Origin: Rhodothermaceae bacterium
Lineage (GTDB): Bacteria > Bacteroidota > Rhodothermia > Rhodothermales > Bin80
Assembly (NCBI GenBank): GCA_009841335.1
Contig: VXLY01000069.1
Location: 1 to 38,302, forward strand
Direction of reading: 5' to 3'
Length of the DNA stretch: 38,302 bases
The notes under the pieces were generated by a model that did not search any database, had not been told where the DNA came from, and saw only the letters and a program-made list of their open reading frames with translations. Below, piece by piece: positions 1-8,850 of the stretch. A program made the translations under genes and the position numbers. Position 1 is the first letter of the stretch. Every line of letters starts with the position of its first letter.

Positions 1-55
1 CGTCAAGCTCACAGCATAGAAGTTGCATCTGAGGCAGTCTGATCCTGCACGAATT

Positions 56-283
56 CCTGACTTCGACAGGTACGGGTTGACTCGGGGGTCGCGAACGGGC
101 ATTTTTGGCCATTTTCGGGTGATTTCGGGGCATTTTGGGGGTATTTGGGGCCATTTTAGCCTTGAGTTCCGCCATCCTGTTTTGTAGTGTTCAAATTGCC
201 CGGGACACGCCCAAAAACAAGCTTATACCCCTGGCGATGGGGCTCTTTTGACCTTCGTAGAGTTACAACCTGTCGAAGTCAGG
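56..283. repeat. 16-bp perfect inverted repeat pair (arms 56-71 and 268-283)
   Basis: The left arm reads CCTGACTTCGACAGGT and the right arm is its exact reverse complement. The arms do not extend further on either side. They enclose 196 bp containing a G-rich tract, and the right arm lies 20 bp upstream of the start of a small secreted-peptide gene. A perfect 16-bp match this close together is unlikely by chance. A 12-bp core also occurs inside the addA-like gene near 5744, where the protein sequence explains it. Possible roles are the ends of a small element, paired binding sites or a cruciform; none can be chosen from sequence alone. Confidence 0.7.
117..150 (+). other. G-quadruplex-type motif
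   Basis: Four G-runs of 3, 4, 5 and 4 bases are separated by loops of 7, 6 and 5 bases, which satisfies the usual G3+ N1-7 pattern. Further G-runs lie just upstream (84-88 and 97-99). The tract is built from imperfect ATTTTNGGGG-like units. It lies between the two arms of the inverted repeat and upstream of the small peptide gene. Whether it folds is untested. Confidence 0.55.
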
Positions 284-303
284 TTAACCAGATTTTTGTA
301 ATC

Positions 304-561
304 ATGAACCGATTTAGTTTACTCCCCCTGATTTCTGCTGGGTTAGCTCTGCTGTTCCTAGCTGCGATACCAATAGTTTTCAGTGCCGAGGACGGAGTTG
401 TTGTGGAGCATGCGCCAATAACTTCTTGCGTTGCAACAGACACCGAGAATGGGACGTGCTGCCCGTTACAGGGAGCTCATTGCGTTATCGCCGGGACCAG
501 TGAGGGTACTGTAATTATCCCAAACACGCAATGGATCACTGGTGGTGATCCGTGCCCGTAA
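304..561 (+). CDS. Small secreted cysteine-containing peptide, unknown
   Basis: This is an 85-residue protein I do not recognise. Residues 1-27 form a classical signal sequence: short basic start, long hydrophobic core, and a likely cleavage after a FSA motif. The predicted mature peptide is about 57 residues and has five cysteines (one CC pair) and a C-terminal DPCP. The frame stays open upstream to 187, but the ATG at 304 places the signal peptide at the very N-terminus and is preferred. It stands alone, just after the right arm of the inverted repeat. Its role could be a small exported effector, a bacteriocin-like peptide or an orphan precursor; nothing visible decides between these. A chance ORF is possible, but the signal peptide argues against that. 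Confidence 0.5.
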   Translation: MNRFSLLPLISAGLALLFLAAIPIVFSAEDGVVVEHAPITSCVATDTENGTCCPLQGAHCVIAGTSEGTVIIPNTQWITGGDPCP

Positions 562-770
562 ATGGATTTCAGTCGGACATTTTGTCCGGATATATAACAA
601 AACTCCGGAAGCGGCCGGATTTCCCGGTGATCGCGGGAAGGGGTGAGACATAATGCCCTTATGTGACATCCGCGCCCCCAGACATACAGATTACACATAT
701 TCAGCGCCGTAATTCTGTGTCTGTTCTCATGTGCCCTGCGCGCCCTCAACGCGCGGCACGATTCAGAACT

Positions 771-986
771 TCATTGGATAGTCCAATCCCCCGCTTCACG
801 TTTATCCTGCCGCCGCTGAGCCTGTTCTTGCCTGTACTCCTTCAATAGCTTATTCAGTATCTCTTGTGCTTTCTTGACCTCACAAATCTCCCGCGGAATC
901 TTATCACTATCCAAAGAGACCAGGGCATTGGCAAGCAGGTTATCGGCTTCCCGGATCTTGTTCTTTGTCTGGATGTCCATCTCCAT
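771..986 (-). CDS. Small charged helical protein, unknown
   Basis: This 71-residue protein is very rich in Lys, Glu, Gln and Arg and reads as one or two amphipathic helices, probably a coiled coil; the C-terminal third is REQAQRR-like. I know of no family for it. It is the last of three short minus-strand ORFs. There may be more to the gene. A different frame starting with ATG at 1051 gives about 22 plausible residues (MRKGGEHSEV...) that run directly up to this start. A single-base shift near 990 would therefore fuse them into a protein of about 93 residues. Either the gene starts at the ATG at 986 or it is broken or frameshifted. The composition resembles small phage or plasmid proteins, which is inference only. 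Confidence 0.5.
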   Translation of the reverse strand: MEMDIQTKNKIREADNLLANALVSLDSDKIPREICEVKKAQEILNKLLKEYRQEQAQRRQDKREAGDWTIQ

Positions 987-1072
987 TTTGTTGCAGGGCT
1001 GTTTGCTTGCGCAATATAGCCCACTTCCGAATGCTCACCCCCCTTACGCATTGCTCGCAGGGTCCCGCCGCA

Positions 1073-1306
1073 TCATTTCAATGTTGTTACTCGAATCCAT
1101 TGAATCTGTACGTGTCCATTCTCATCAACGGCTCGGTATACAGGGCCGGGGCCTTTCCTCTTAGCCATACGAATCTCCCATTCCTGTCGCTCTCCATTCC
1201 TCTTGTAATTATCTATTGCCTTCATCGCATTGTCTCCCTCCCATTCCCCTCTCGGCTCAAAGACATCACCATCCTTACTCACATATACCTCAAAAATGCT
1301 CATCAT
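1073..1306 (-). CDS. Small conserved-looking protein, unknown
   Basis: This is a 77-residue soluble protein with balanced composition: SIFEVYVSKDGDVFEP near the N-terminus, a basic middle (MAKRKGPGP), and a beta-like C-terminus (HVQIQWIRVTTL). The alternating hydrophobic pattern and the acidic/basic spacing look like real coding sequence, not a shadow frame. Two ATGs in tandem could start it (1306 or 1303). It lies 38 bp after the upstream ORF, and 21 bp before the ATG at 1051 that may begin the next one. This spacing suggests a three-gene transcript on the minus strand. No domain is recognised. Confidence 0.55.
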   Translation of the reverse strand: MMSIFEVYVSKDGDVFEPRGEWEGDNAMKAIDNYKRNGERQEWEIRMAKRKGPGPVYRAVDENGHVQIQWIRVTTLK

Positions 1307-1344
1307 GCTTGCCGACCTATCGGCGTTTAGTTAGTGTATTGGTG

Positions 1345-1578
1345 TTATGCTGCCGCGCCTCTTTTCTCTTTCTCACACGGCGCACTTTTTCGTGCATATT
1401 GCTTGCCGCGCAGCTTGTCCGTCAGCGGGTACGGGACTTGCTTGGGATCCAGGTCAAAGAAAGCTCCGTACGTCTCTTGCGTAGCCTTGCGAAACACAAC
1501 TGCATCCGCCTTCGAAGTTACCGTGCTACACCCACGCACAGGCACAACGCGCAGGATTTTGTACGGGTCCCCCAACAC
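1345..1578 (-). CDS. Small protein, unknown; N-terminus probably incomplete
   Basis: From the GTG at 1578 this gives 77 residues. The frame is open upstream to 1692, and the extra residues (for example RETLESNGHKHALQRFL) look like genuine coding sequence continuous with the rest. No ATG, GTG or TTG exists in that upstream part, and three stops lie just beyond it (1693-1710). The gene may therefore be a truncated 3' portion of a longer one, or it may use a rare start. The visible protein contains RVVPVRGCSTVTSKADAVVF and a DLDPKQVPYPLTDKL segment. It would be the first gene of the minus-strand trio. The function is unknown. Confidence 0.4.
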   Translation of the reverse strand: MLGDPYKILRVVPVRGCSTVTSKADAVVFRKATQETYGAFFDLDPKQVPYPLTDKLRGKQYARKSAPCEKEKRGAAA

Positions 1579-1841
1579 CAGCAGAAACCGCTGCAGCGCG
1601 TGTTTATGCCCGTTCGATTCAAGCGTCTCTCGCAGTTGTACACCGTATAGGCGCCACCCCCGCGCCGTATATTGTGATCCTACGACATGATGTCAAGGTC
1701 ACAACAACTACTTTGAAAAACCCAAGTAAGAGCAACGTATTCGCAGGTTGCTGGAAACAATAAAGTTCGATAAGTCCGACATGCGGAAGATTTTCAATCG
1801 TTCTGTCATTTATTGTCGTACGTGCAAGCTCAACCTACAAA

Positions 1842-2519
1842 GTGATTACTCCCATTAGCACCGTGCCTTTGCTTAACTGTAATGCCTTACTCTTTGATCT
1901 AGATGGTGTCCTCGTAGATTCAAACCCTGTCTACGAAACTCACTGGCTGATCTGGGCCCAGGAGCGGGACGTGTCTTATCAGCACATTTTGGAGGTTCAT
2001 CATGGCCGGCCTGTATCTGATACAATTCGAGTTGTTGCGCCGCACCTGGATCCGATCACAGAGGCTGAGGCTTACCGGCAGTCCGTTATAGCCGACAACC
2101 ATCTGGAGCGTGTACGATCGTTCCCAGGCGTTTCAACGATGCTAAAGGAACTCCCGCCTGACCGATGGGCCATTGTCACAAGTGCACCACGGGCATTCGC
2201 ACTCAAAACACTCCATTACTTGGACTTACCCATGCCGAAAGTATTCGTTAGCAGTGAAGACATCGGCGTGGGTAAACCGGCCCCCTATCCGTATTTGAGA
2301 GCTGCGTGGGGACTGAATCAATCTATTGAGGACTGTATCGTAGTTGAGGACGCACCCGCAGGCATACAATCTGCTAAGGCTGCTGGCGCTCGCATAATCG
2401 CAGTTCAGACGACCAATAGCCCAGATGTCCTCCATGAAGCAGATTTCCTCGTCAATGAGGTTTCAGATTTGACAATAGTTTTTAGCGGCTCCAATCTGAA
2501 GGTCACCTTGGACTTGTAA
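1842..2519 (+). CDS. HAD-superfamily sugar-phosphatase-like hydrolase (subfamily IA)
   Basis: This is a 225-residue cytoplasmic phosphatase or phosphomutase-type enzyme. Motif I is DLDGVLVDS with nucleophile Asp19 and general acid Asp21. The helical cap (about 28-95) follows, then motif II Thr113-Ser114 (VTSAP), motif III Lys145 (GKPAPYPYL) and motif IV Glu169-Asp170 (VVEDAPAGIQSAKAAG). The ED-AP-AG-(I/V)-AAG ending is typical of sugar phosphatases related to yeast 2-deoxyglucose-6-phosphatase and glycerol-3-phosphatase and to E. coli YfbT, so a small phosphorylated sugar or polyol is the likely substrate. Beta-phosphoglucomutase relatives are an alternative. The start is GTG at 1842, with a second in-frame GTG at 1863. 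It appears monocistronic, 256 bp before the addB-like gene. Confidence 0.85.
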   Translation: MITPISTVPLLNCNALLFDLDGVLVDSNPVYETHWLIWAQERDVSYQHILEVHHGRPVSDTIRVVAPHLDPITEAEAYRQSVIADNHLERVRSFPGVSTMLKELPPDRWAIVTSAPRAFALKTLHYLDLPMPKVFVSSEDIGVGKPAPYPYLRAAWGLNQSIEDCIVVEDAPAGIQSAKAAGARIIAVQTTNSPDVLHEADFLVNEVSDLTIVFSGSNLKVTLDL

Positions 2520-2775
2520 CTGAAATGCTCATGACTCAGTCGGCAGACGGCCTGCATAATGACTGTTCAGATCAGCGTTGCGCCAAAGTTAGATTTTCTA
2601 GGATTGTGGTCGGTTTGGGATTCCAAATCATTCAATTATCACAATTTGCGATAGCATCGTGCGCAGATCAGATGAGTTTCGTCATCTGGACCAAAAACTT
2701 CGCGGGGCTGAGGAGGCGCTGCGACCGACACCAGATGAAAAAACTGGGTAGCGTCCCCCTCGGTTTGCAAACTAG

Positions 2776-5502
2776 ATGAACTCCAGTACAAAGAATACAC
2801 TCGTTGTGCTTGATCGCCATGCAGCCTTGGCGCAACGCCTTGCCAGCGCACATGAACGCGCGCACGGTACTCAAGTCATGACGATGAACGATTTTGTCGC
2901 CCGACTCGCAGGAGGGTTTACGACAACTATTGATACTATACTGCTGCGCAAAACCGTACACGAGGTACTAAGCGAAACACATCTGGGGAACCTGGACACC
3001 ATAAAAGACCTTCCAGGTTTTGTCCATGCGGCGACACACACACTCCACAAGGCCTGGTATAGCGGCTTTGATCTGCAACAAGATCATCCCCGTGTGCAGG
3101 CTATTGCGCGCCTGGAGCGCGCCGTTTTGGACAAACTGCCGGCTTCCATGTTGCGACCCTCGGCCCTTATTGAGGCTGCCAGCACCAGAATACAACATGC
3201 ATCTGCCATATTTGGGTCGGTGCGTATCCTGGGCATGACAGAACTTCACCCCTGCTGGTGGCCACTGATTGAATTACTGTGCAAACACATATCGGTGACC
3301 TGGGTGGCTGGCCCCAGGCACATCCCGGCAAGGCTACCTAAGATTTGCAACCTTGAATCCGGCCCCAAAGAAAGCCCCGAAATCACTGCGGTTAGTGCCT
3401 CTACTCCCTACCATGAAGCCATCGAAGCAATTCGGTGGGCGCGCCAGATGGTGGTGCAGAAGAATGTTAAACCCGGAGACATTGCCATCGCATCTACGGA
3501 TACTACCGCGTACGATGACTACTTCATCGCGCTGCGCGAAGAGTCCGATCTTCCACTGTATTTTGCGCACGGCGTATGCGTTATCAATAGCCCCCAAGGA
3601 CAGGCTACAGCCGCTTTGGCAGATATGCTGCTACGCGGAATATCGGCAGATCGGCTGAATCGGCTAAGTGCCCACAAGCGTTTTTTAGCGGATGATGTTA
3701 AAGGGTTTGGAAAGACCTGGCGCGAGCTATCCCGCAAAATTGATGATGTTCATACACTCTCGCATGAACAACTCGGTGTACGCCTTGAAGCTTTGGCTGC
3801 CGCGGATGTGGCCAACGAGCAACACGCACTATCCAGACTGCTATCCGAAGTAACCGACAGTTACTCTGTTTCACCCGAACGGAACCCCACAATGAGTCTG
3901 GCCGATCATGTGACCATGAAGCGAATATGGTTGCGAGCAGGCGAAAATTTGCTTAAGGACGCTGCCCTAACTCTTTGGAATCGTGCACTACAATCTGCTT
4001 CGGCTGCCTCATTTGAGCAAACAATCGCCAGTGTTTCATTACAGGAGCCTCCAGAATTCTGTGAGAGGGTAGCCTGGATGCCTGCAAGATCACTGGCTGC
4101 GTCACCCCGCCGATACGTTCGGCTCCTGGGATTGAACTCGCGTCACTGGCCCCGCGAGAATACTGACGATCGCCTCCTCACAGGTCCTGGCCTGGAAGAT
4201 GCAGCCAAAGCACTGGATCCACTGCCTGTGGCAGACGCTGATCGAAGGGATTTCACTACCATATGTAAGACTACGACCGACTCCGTGACCTGCTCCTTTG
4301 CACGACAGGACGGAGACGGAAAGGTACTCGGAAAAAGCCATCTCCTGTCAGCTGAACTGCTCGAACAGACATCACGTCTGTTTCGGAATGCAAAACCCCT
4401 TCACGCTATGAGTGAGGCGGATCGACTGCTGGCACAGCCTGAGGATCTCAATGAGGATCCATCAGCCAAACGAGCACTTGCATGCTGGCATAATTGGCGG
4501 GCCGGTCACGTCACTGAACACGACGGACTGATTCGAGCCGATCATCCTCTTATAAACCACATTCTCAGTAAGCCAGCATCCGCTACCTCACTTACACGAA
4601 TGCTGCGCGCTCCCCTAGGTTATGTATGGTACTACGGATTAGGTTGGCGGGGAGCCGATACAGGCGCAGATACACTGACCTTAAATCTAAAACTATTTGG
4701 AAAGCTGGTACACAGTGTACTGCAAACGGTGCTGCAAAAGCTGAACCTTAACCGAGGAGCCCCAAACCAGAAACCCTTGGAAGAGTGCATCAGAGCAGGC
4801 GTGCAATCTGGAATGGATGCTTGGGAAACGCTTCACGGAACACCACCAAGACTGCTATGGGGTTACATGCGGGAACTCATGTTGGAAATCGCTTCGCGCG
4901 TATTTCTTAGCCAGAGCCAAATTGAAAATGGAGTTTCATACGCGGAAATCCCCTTCGGCTCCCAGTCCGCAGATGTAGAGGATGATTTCCCTTGGGATGT
5001 TACGGCATCTGTAATCCTTAAAGGGACCGGCTTACGTGTAACTGGATCGATTGACCGTCTGGATATTGATCCCGACAATGAAAGAGCTTATCTGTTGGAT
5101 TACAAGACTGGAAAACGACAAAAGGAAGCCGGACTAAATGGCGGTCGTGAAGTGCAACGCTGCATTTATCTTGTAGCCGCACAGCAACTACTTGGACAGA
5201 ATATAGAAACCACCGCCAGCCTGCTGTTCGTGAAAACTGGAGATCAATTGGAACTCCCCGAGCCACAAAATTCCTTTATTGATGAGCTTGCAAGTGCCAT
5301 CAATGAAGCGGTCAGTAGTCTTAGAAGTGGCAATGCCCTATTAGGGGTTACTTCTGAGGACAAGAGCGACTGGGGCATCTATGGAGGTCTGAGGCTGGCT
5401 TTACCGGCTGATTTACACAGAGGATACACCACCAGAAAAGAGGTTGACGTAAAAACCCGGCTTGGACATGATCTGTGGAGTTTTTTGAATACAGATACAT
5501 GA
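2776..5502 (+). CDS. addB: AddB/RexB-like PD-(D/E)XK nuclease subunit
   Basis: This 908-residue protein is the likely partner of the AddA-like helicase-nuclease that follows. Together they would resect double-strand breaks and load recombinase. The C-terminal third carries the RecB-family nuclease signature: His646 (KLVHSVL), Asp760 (GSIDRLD), then Asp775-Tyr-Lys777 (LLDYKTG) and a following Q/Y helix (EVQRCIYL). The N-terminal two thirds resemble the inactivated helicase-like part of AddB. I see no Walker A GxGKT. I also see no cysteine cluster after the nuclease motifs, so the iron-sulphur staple of Bacillus AddB appears absent, and at 908 residues the protein is shorter than that subunit. 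The ATG at 2776 is the first sensible start. Its stop overlaps the next start as ATGA, implying translational coupling. Confidence 0.82.
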   Translation: MNSSTKNTLVVLDRHAALAQRLASAHERAHGTQVMTMNDFVARLAGGFTTTIDTILLRKTVHEVLSETHLGNLDTIKDLPGFVHAATHTLHKAWYSGFDLQQDHPRVQAIARLERAVLDKLPASMLRPSALIEAASTRIQHASAIFGSVRILGMTELHPCWWPLIELLCKHISVTWVAGPRHIPARLPKICNLESGPKESPEITAVSASTPYHEAIEAIRWARQMVVQKNVKPGDIAIASTDTTAYDDYFIALREESDLPLYFAHGVCVINSPQGQATAALADMLLRGISADRLNRLSAHKRFLADDVKGFGKTWRELSRKIDDVHTLSHEQLGVRLEALAAADVANEQHALSRLLSEVTDSYSVSPERNPTMSLADHVTMKRIWLRAGENLLKDAALTLWNRALQSASAASFEQTIASVSLQEPPEFCERVAWMPARSLAASPRRYVRLLGLNSRHWPRENTDDRLLTGPGLEDAAKALDPLPVADADRRDFTTICKTTTDSVTCSFARQDGDGKVLGKSHLLSAELLEQTSRLFRNAKPLHAMSEADRLLAQPEDLNEDPSAKRALACWHNWRAGHVTEHDGLIRADHPLINHILSKPASATSLTRMLRAPLGYVWYYGLGWRGADTGADTLTLNLKLFGKLVHSVLQTVLQKLNLNRGAPNQKPLEECIRAGVQSGMDAWETLHGTPPRLLWGYMRELMLEIASRVFLSQSQIENGVSYAEIPFGSQSADVEDDFPWDVTASVILKGTGLRVTGSIDRLDIDPDNERAYLLDYKTGKRQKEAGLNGGREVQRCIYLVAAQQLLGQNIETTASLLFVKTGDQLELPEPQNSFIDELASAINEAVSSLRSGNALLGVTSEDKSDWGIYGGLRLALPADLHRGYTTRKEVDVKTRLGHDLWSFLNTDT

Positions 5503-8500
5503 CCCCCCAGGGACACCAACTCCCCGACGCTAAATCCAGATACCGCGCGCTCACGGCCATTGATCAGTCGTTGGTCGTGGAGGCGGGCGCAGGTACAGGA
5601 AAAACCACAATTTTAGCCGGACGAATTGCAGTCCTGCTAGCCCGTGGCAAGAACCCCGAGAATATCGTCGCCGTTACTTTTACGGAGTCTGCCGCGAGCG
5701 AGCTATTGCTGCGCGTTCGGGAATACATCAGAAGACTTCGACAGGATGATTTTCCACCTGGCCTGGGAGACGTTTTCAAGAGTGGAATTTCCTCCCGGGA
5801 AAAGATTTGTTTAGAAAAAGCTGAGGAAAACCTTGACAACCTTGTTTGCTCTACCATTCATGGCTTCTGTCAGCGCATACTCAAAACCTTTCCGGTAGAA
5901 GCCAACATTGATCCCGGTGCGACCATTATGGACGAGCGTCAATCTAACCGGGTTTTCAAGGAGGTGCTGGATAATTGGTTACACAAGACACTCTCAGACG
6001 AAAATGGAGCATTAATTGCGGGGTTAATAACCCGCTACGGAACCAACTACACGTCTGGATACCGCCACATCCAGGATGTAGCAAACAGGATTCGGGCCCA
6101 CCGCAATGTTAAAGCTGCGAACCCTGAAGGGTTTGACGAAAAACTGGAAGAATTTCGGAATGCACTTCTGTCATATGTGACGTTTATCAAGGCTTTACCC
6201 GTTCCTGAGCCCAAATCGAAGATTATTGCCGATTCATTCACCCATTGGTGCGAACTGGCCCAAATTACATCCAACAGTGATGTCAACCAGCTTCTAGCCC
6301 TGATAGATTTTCCGTCAGAACATGGCTTGGTAACAAAGAATTCCCGCGCAACTGTCACTACCTACTCCCAAAAAGCACGTACAGTTGATTGGTACAGTGC
6401 ACTGGATGGAACGAAAAAATCAATAAATGATGCCCGCAGGCAAGCGAGCACTGCATACGAACGTGTTAGATCCTTATGGAACGGCGAGATTCGGCTTGCA
6501 CTTGCAGACCAGCTTCTGGCAGACCTTGTAGACAACTTGAAAGACTTACTGAATCACTATCAGCTCTACAAGCGATCAGCCGGTCTGCTGGACTTTGATG
6601 ATTTGATTATTGGTACGAGGAATCTGCTTCGCCATGGGAAACATGGTCTTTCCGTCCGACGGGCACTCGCCCGGCAGTATGAATACATCCTGGTAGACGA
6701 ATTTCAGGACACAGACGCACTTCAGGCGGAAATTTTCTGGTGTCTCTCCAGTGACGACGACAGCCATGACTGGACCAGTTTTGCGCTTCGTCAAGGAGCA
6801 CTGTTTATCGTTGGGGACCCGAACCAGTCCATTTACAGGTTTCGCGGGGCAGATGTGGATATCTATACAAGAGCGCGGAAAACTTTTCCCGAAGATCGGG
6901 TCCTAAGCATTGTAACGAATTTCCGATCCAGCGCGTCTGTTCTTGACTTTGTGAACAACCGATTCAATCAACCGCTCTCGGAACCAGATCAAGCCGGATA
7001 TAAGGCGCTGAAGCCATTCAGACTGGATTCAGACAACGCGCAGGCTGTGGTCTCTGTGGTCTTCAATACCGAAGAACAAAGGCTAGCAACCTTTCATGAG
7101 CATGAAGCACAGACTGTGGCGCAAATCTGCCATGAGCTGATTAGCACTGGCTACTCTGCAAAGGATATCGTATTGCTCACGCCCGTTGGAACCGGAATCC
7201 ATTGTTATGAGCGCGAACTCCAGAGTCGAGGCATCAGTTTCGTGACCCAGGCCGGGAAAAGCTTTTTTCTACTTCAGGAAACACAGGACCTGGTGACACT
7301 AACATGCATCCTGGCCAATGGCTACGATCATCTCGCACTCGGGGCGTTTTTGCGTGGTCCAATTGTGGGGCTTACAGATGAGGAACTTCTTGACATTGTT
7401 TGGAACTTGGAGCGGGATCCCGACGAACCGGACAGGGTGCCCAGGCTTAGTGCCCTCGTTGATCTGGATCAAATCAATAATGAAGTAGCAAAGAAAGCTC
7501 TTGGACATCTCCAGTCTCTGTTAAGAATTGCCCAGACGGTAACTCCACACGCGCTGTTGTCAGCAGCAATTGATGTCTTCCATATTCGACCCTTGTTGCA
7601 ACAACGCTTTAGCCAGCAATCGGCACGGGCACTCGCAAATGTGGACCTGTTTCTTGAATGGGCGAGGGCCTACAGTGTGCGAGGCCTGAAAAGTTTCGCG
7701 CGGGCTATGTATCAGAATTGGGAGCGGGAATCCAAAATGCCCGAAGCCAGACCGGACACAATACGCGATGCAGTCACCATAAGCACGATGCACAATGCCA
7801 AAGGGCTGGAATGGCCTGTTGTGATACCGATAAATACTTGGAGAAAGTATAGAAGGCCGGAAAGTATAGCCGTTGATCGGGTCCATCAACAGCTTTACGC
7901 CAAGGTGCTTCACATCCCTACTAGCGGCCACGAGACATTCGTGAAAACTGAGCAAAAACACGAGGGCCGCGAACGGGTCCGCCTCTGGTACGTTGCCTCA
8001 ACACGTGCCAGAGATCTCCTTGTACTTACACTCCCAGACTCGCAGCAGAATCTGAATGGGTCTTGGCGCTCAGTTGTGGACCTTCGTGTGGATGAGTTGC
8101 CGGAAATGAATCTTGATTTGTTGCCGAGTGCCCCAAGCAAATCGGAGGACAGAAGACCAGGGCCCCAACTCCAAGTACAGTCACGCGACCAGTACCTGAG
8201 AGAATCAAACAAACTCAGGCAGTCGTCCGGCCAGCTCACGTGGGTTACGCCCAGCAAGGATGAAGTGCCTGTAACAGATCTGGACACAGCATTTATTGAT
8301 CTCGGCGAATCGACCATTCTTGAGGCTGAATTGCCTCCGATAACCGGTGCCGGACTCGTACGAGGACAAGTAATTCACCGACTGATTGAAGAAATCCTTA
8401 CCGGGGAGACTACCCTCGACCAAGCCACAGAAAGGGCTGAAATCCTCATAACTCAGATCCAGTCGTATCCCGAAATTGAACCTCAAGACTCAATTGATCC

Positions 8501-8813
8501 CGTCGAGTTAAGTCTTCGGGTGGATAGAGCATTAAAGCTTCCCCAAATTCATCCGATTGTCGACTCACTTGTCCCCGAATGCCCGGTCTACAACTTCGAA
8601 TCAGAAAATGGAGCGTCCTCTGTCGTTGTGGGCATTGCTGACGCTATCAGCGTTTCCTTGGATGGCACACCACAATTGATCATCGACTGGAAGAGCGGCC
8701 AAGTTGAGCCGCATCATGAAGAACAGATTGCTGCCTATTTGAGAGCAACCGGAATAAACCGCGGCCTGTTGGTCTATGTTGACAGTGCACAAGTCAAGGA
8801 GGTACAGATATAG
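5499..8813 (+). CDS. addA: AddA-like UvrD/Rep helicase with C-terminal nuclease
   Basis: This 1104-residue superfamily 1A helicase-nuclease forms, with the upstream gene, an AddAB-type break-processing enzyme. Motifs in order are Walker A GAGTGKT (30-36), Walker B DEFQDT (400-405), motif III GDPNQSIYRFRGAD, motif V TMHNAKGLEW (763-772) and motif VI YVASTRARD (831-839). The C-terminal PD-(D/E)XK nuclease has His960 (GQVIHRLI), Asp1048 (GIADAI), Asp1063-Trp-Lys1065 (IIDWKSG) and a downstream EEQIAAYL helix. Both subunits therefore keep nuclease residues, as in AddAB and unlike RecBCD. An in-frame GTG exists at 5475, but the ATG at 5499 overlaps the preceding stop as ATGA and is preferred. It ends 37 bp before the convergent hemL. 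Confidence 0.9.
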   Translation: MTPQGHQLPDAKSRYRALTAIDQSLVVEAGAGTGKTTILAGRIAVLLARGKNPENIVAVTFTESAASELLLRVREYIRRLRQDDFPPGLGDVFKSGISSREKICLEKAEENLDNLVCSTIHGFCQRILKTFPVEANIDPGATIMDERQSNRVFKEVLDNWLHKTLSDENGALIAGLITRYGTNYTSGYRHIQDVANRIRAHRNVKAANPEGFDEKLEEFRNALLSYVTFIKALPVPEPKSKIIADSFTHWCELAQITSNSDVNQLLALIDFPSEHGLVTKNSRATVTTYSQKARTVDWYSALDGTKKSINDARRQASTAYERVRSLWNGEIRLALADQLLADLVDNLKDLLNHYQLYKRSAGLLDFDDLIIGTRNLLRHGKHGLSVRRALARQYEYILVDEFQDTDALQAEIFWCLSSDDDSHDWTSFALRQGALFIVGDPNQSIYRFRGADVDIYTRARKTFPEDRVLSIVTNFRSSASVLDFVNNRFNQPLSEPDQAGYKALKPFRLDSDNAQAVVSVVFNTEEQRLATFHEHEAQTVAQICHELISTGYSAKDIVLLTPVGTGIHCYERELQSRGISFVTQAGKSFFLLQETQDLVTLTCILANGYDHLALGAFLRGPIVGLTDEELLDIVWNLERDPDEPDRVPRLSALVDLDQINNEVAKKALGHLQSLLRIAQTVTPHALLSAAIDVFHIRPLLQQRFSQQSARALANVDLFLEWARAYSVRGLKSFARAMYQNWERESKMPEARPDTIRDAVTISTMHNAKGLEWPVVIPINTWRKYRRPESIAVDRVHQQLYAKVLHIPTSGHETFVKTEQKHEGRERVRLWYVASTRARDLLVLTLPDSQQNLNGSWRSVVDLRVDELPEMNLDLLPSAPSKSEDRRPGPQLQVQSRDQYLRESNKLRQSSGQLTWVTPSKDEVPVTDLDTAFIDLGESTILEAELPPITGAGLVRGQVIHRLIEEILTGETTLDQATERAEILITQIQSYPEIEPQDSIDPVELSLRVDRALKLPQIHPIVDSLVPECPVYNFESENGASSVVVGIADAISVSLDGTPQLIIDWKSGQVEPHHEEQIAAYLRATGINRGLLVYVDSAQVKEVQI

Positions 8814-8850
8814 CCTCGTCACACCACCACGAGACAACTGTCCTCCAACA

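Noticed and set aside
477-749. Minus-strand frame of 90 residues with several cysteines.
   Set aside because: It overlaps the secreted-peptide gene, is rich in Arg/His/Cys without pattern, and has no start context.
2525-2779. Plus-strand frame of 84 residues between the phosphatase and addB-like genes.
   Set aside because: It has no recognisable pattern and overlaps the addB start by 4 bases; its composition looks like a chance frame.
8814-8850. Short stem CTCGT/ACGAG between convergent addA and hemL as a bidirectional terminator.
   Set aside because: It is only 5 bp and no T-run follows on either strand.
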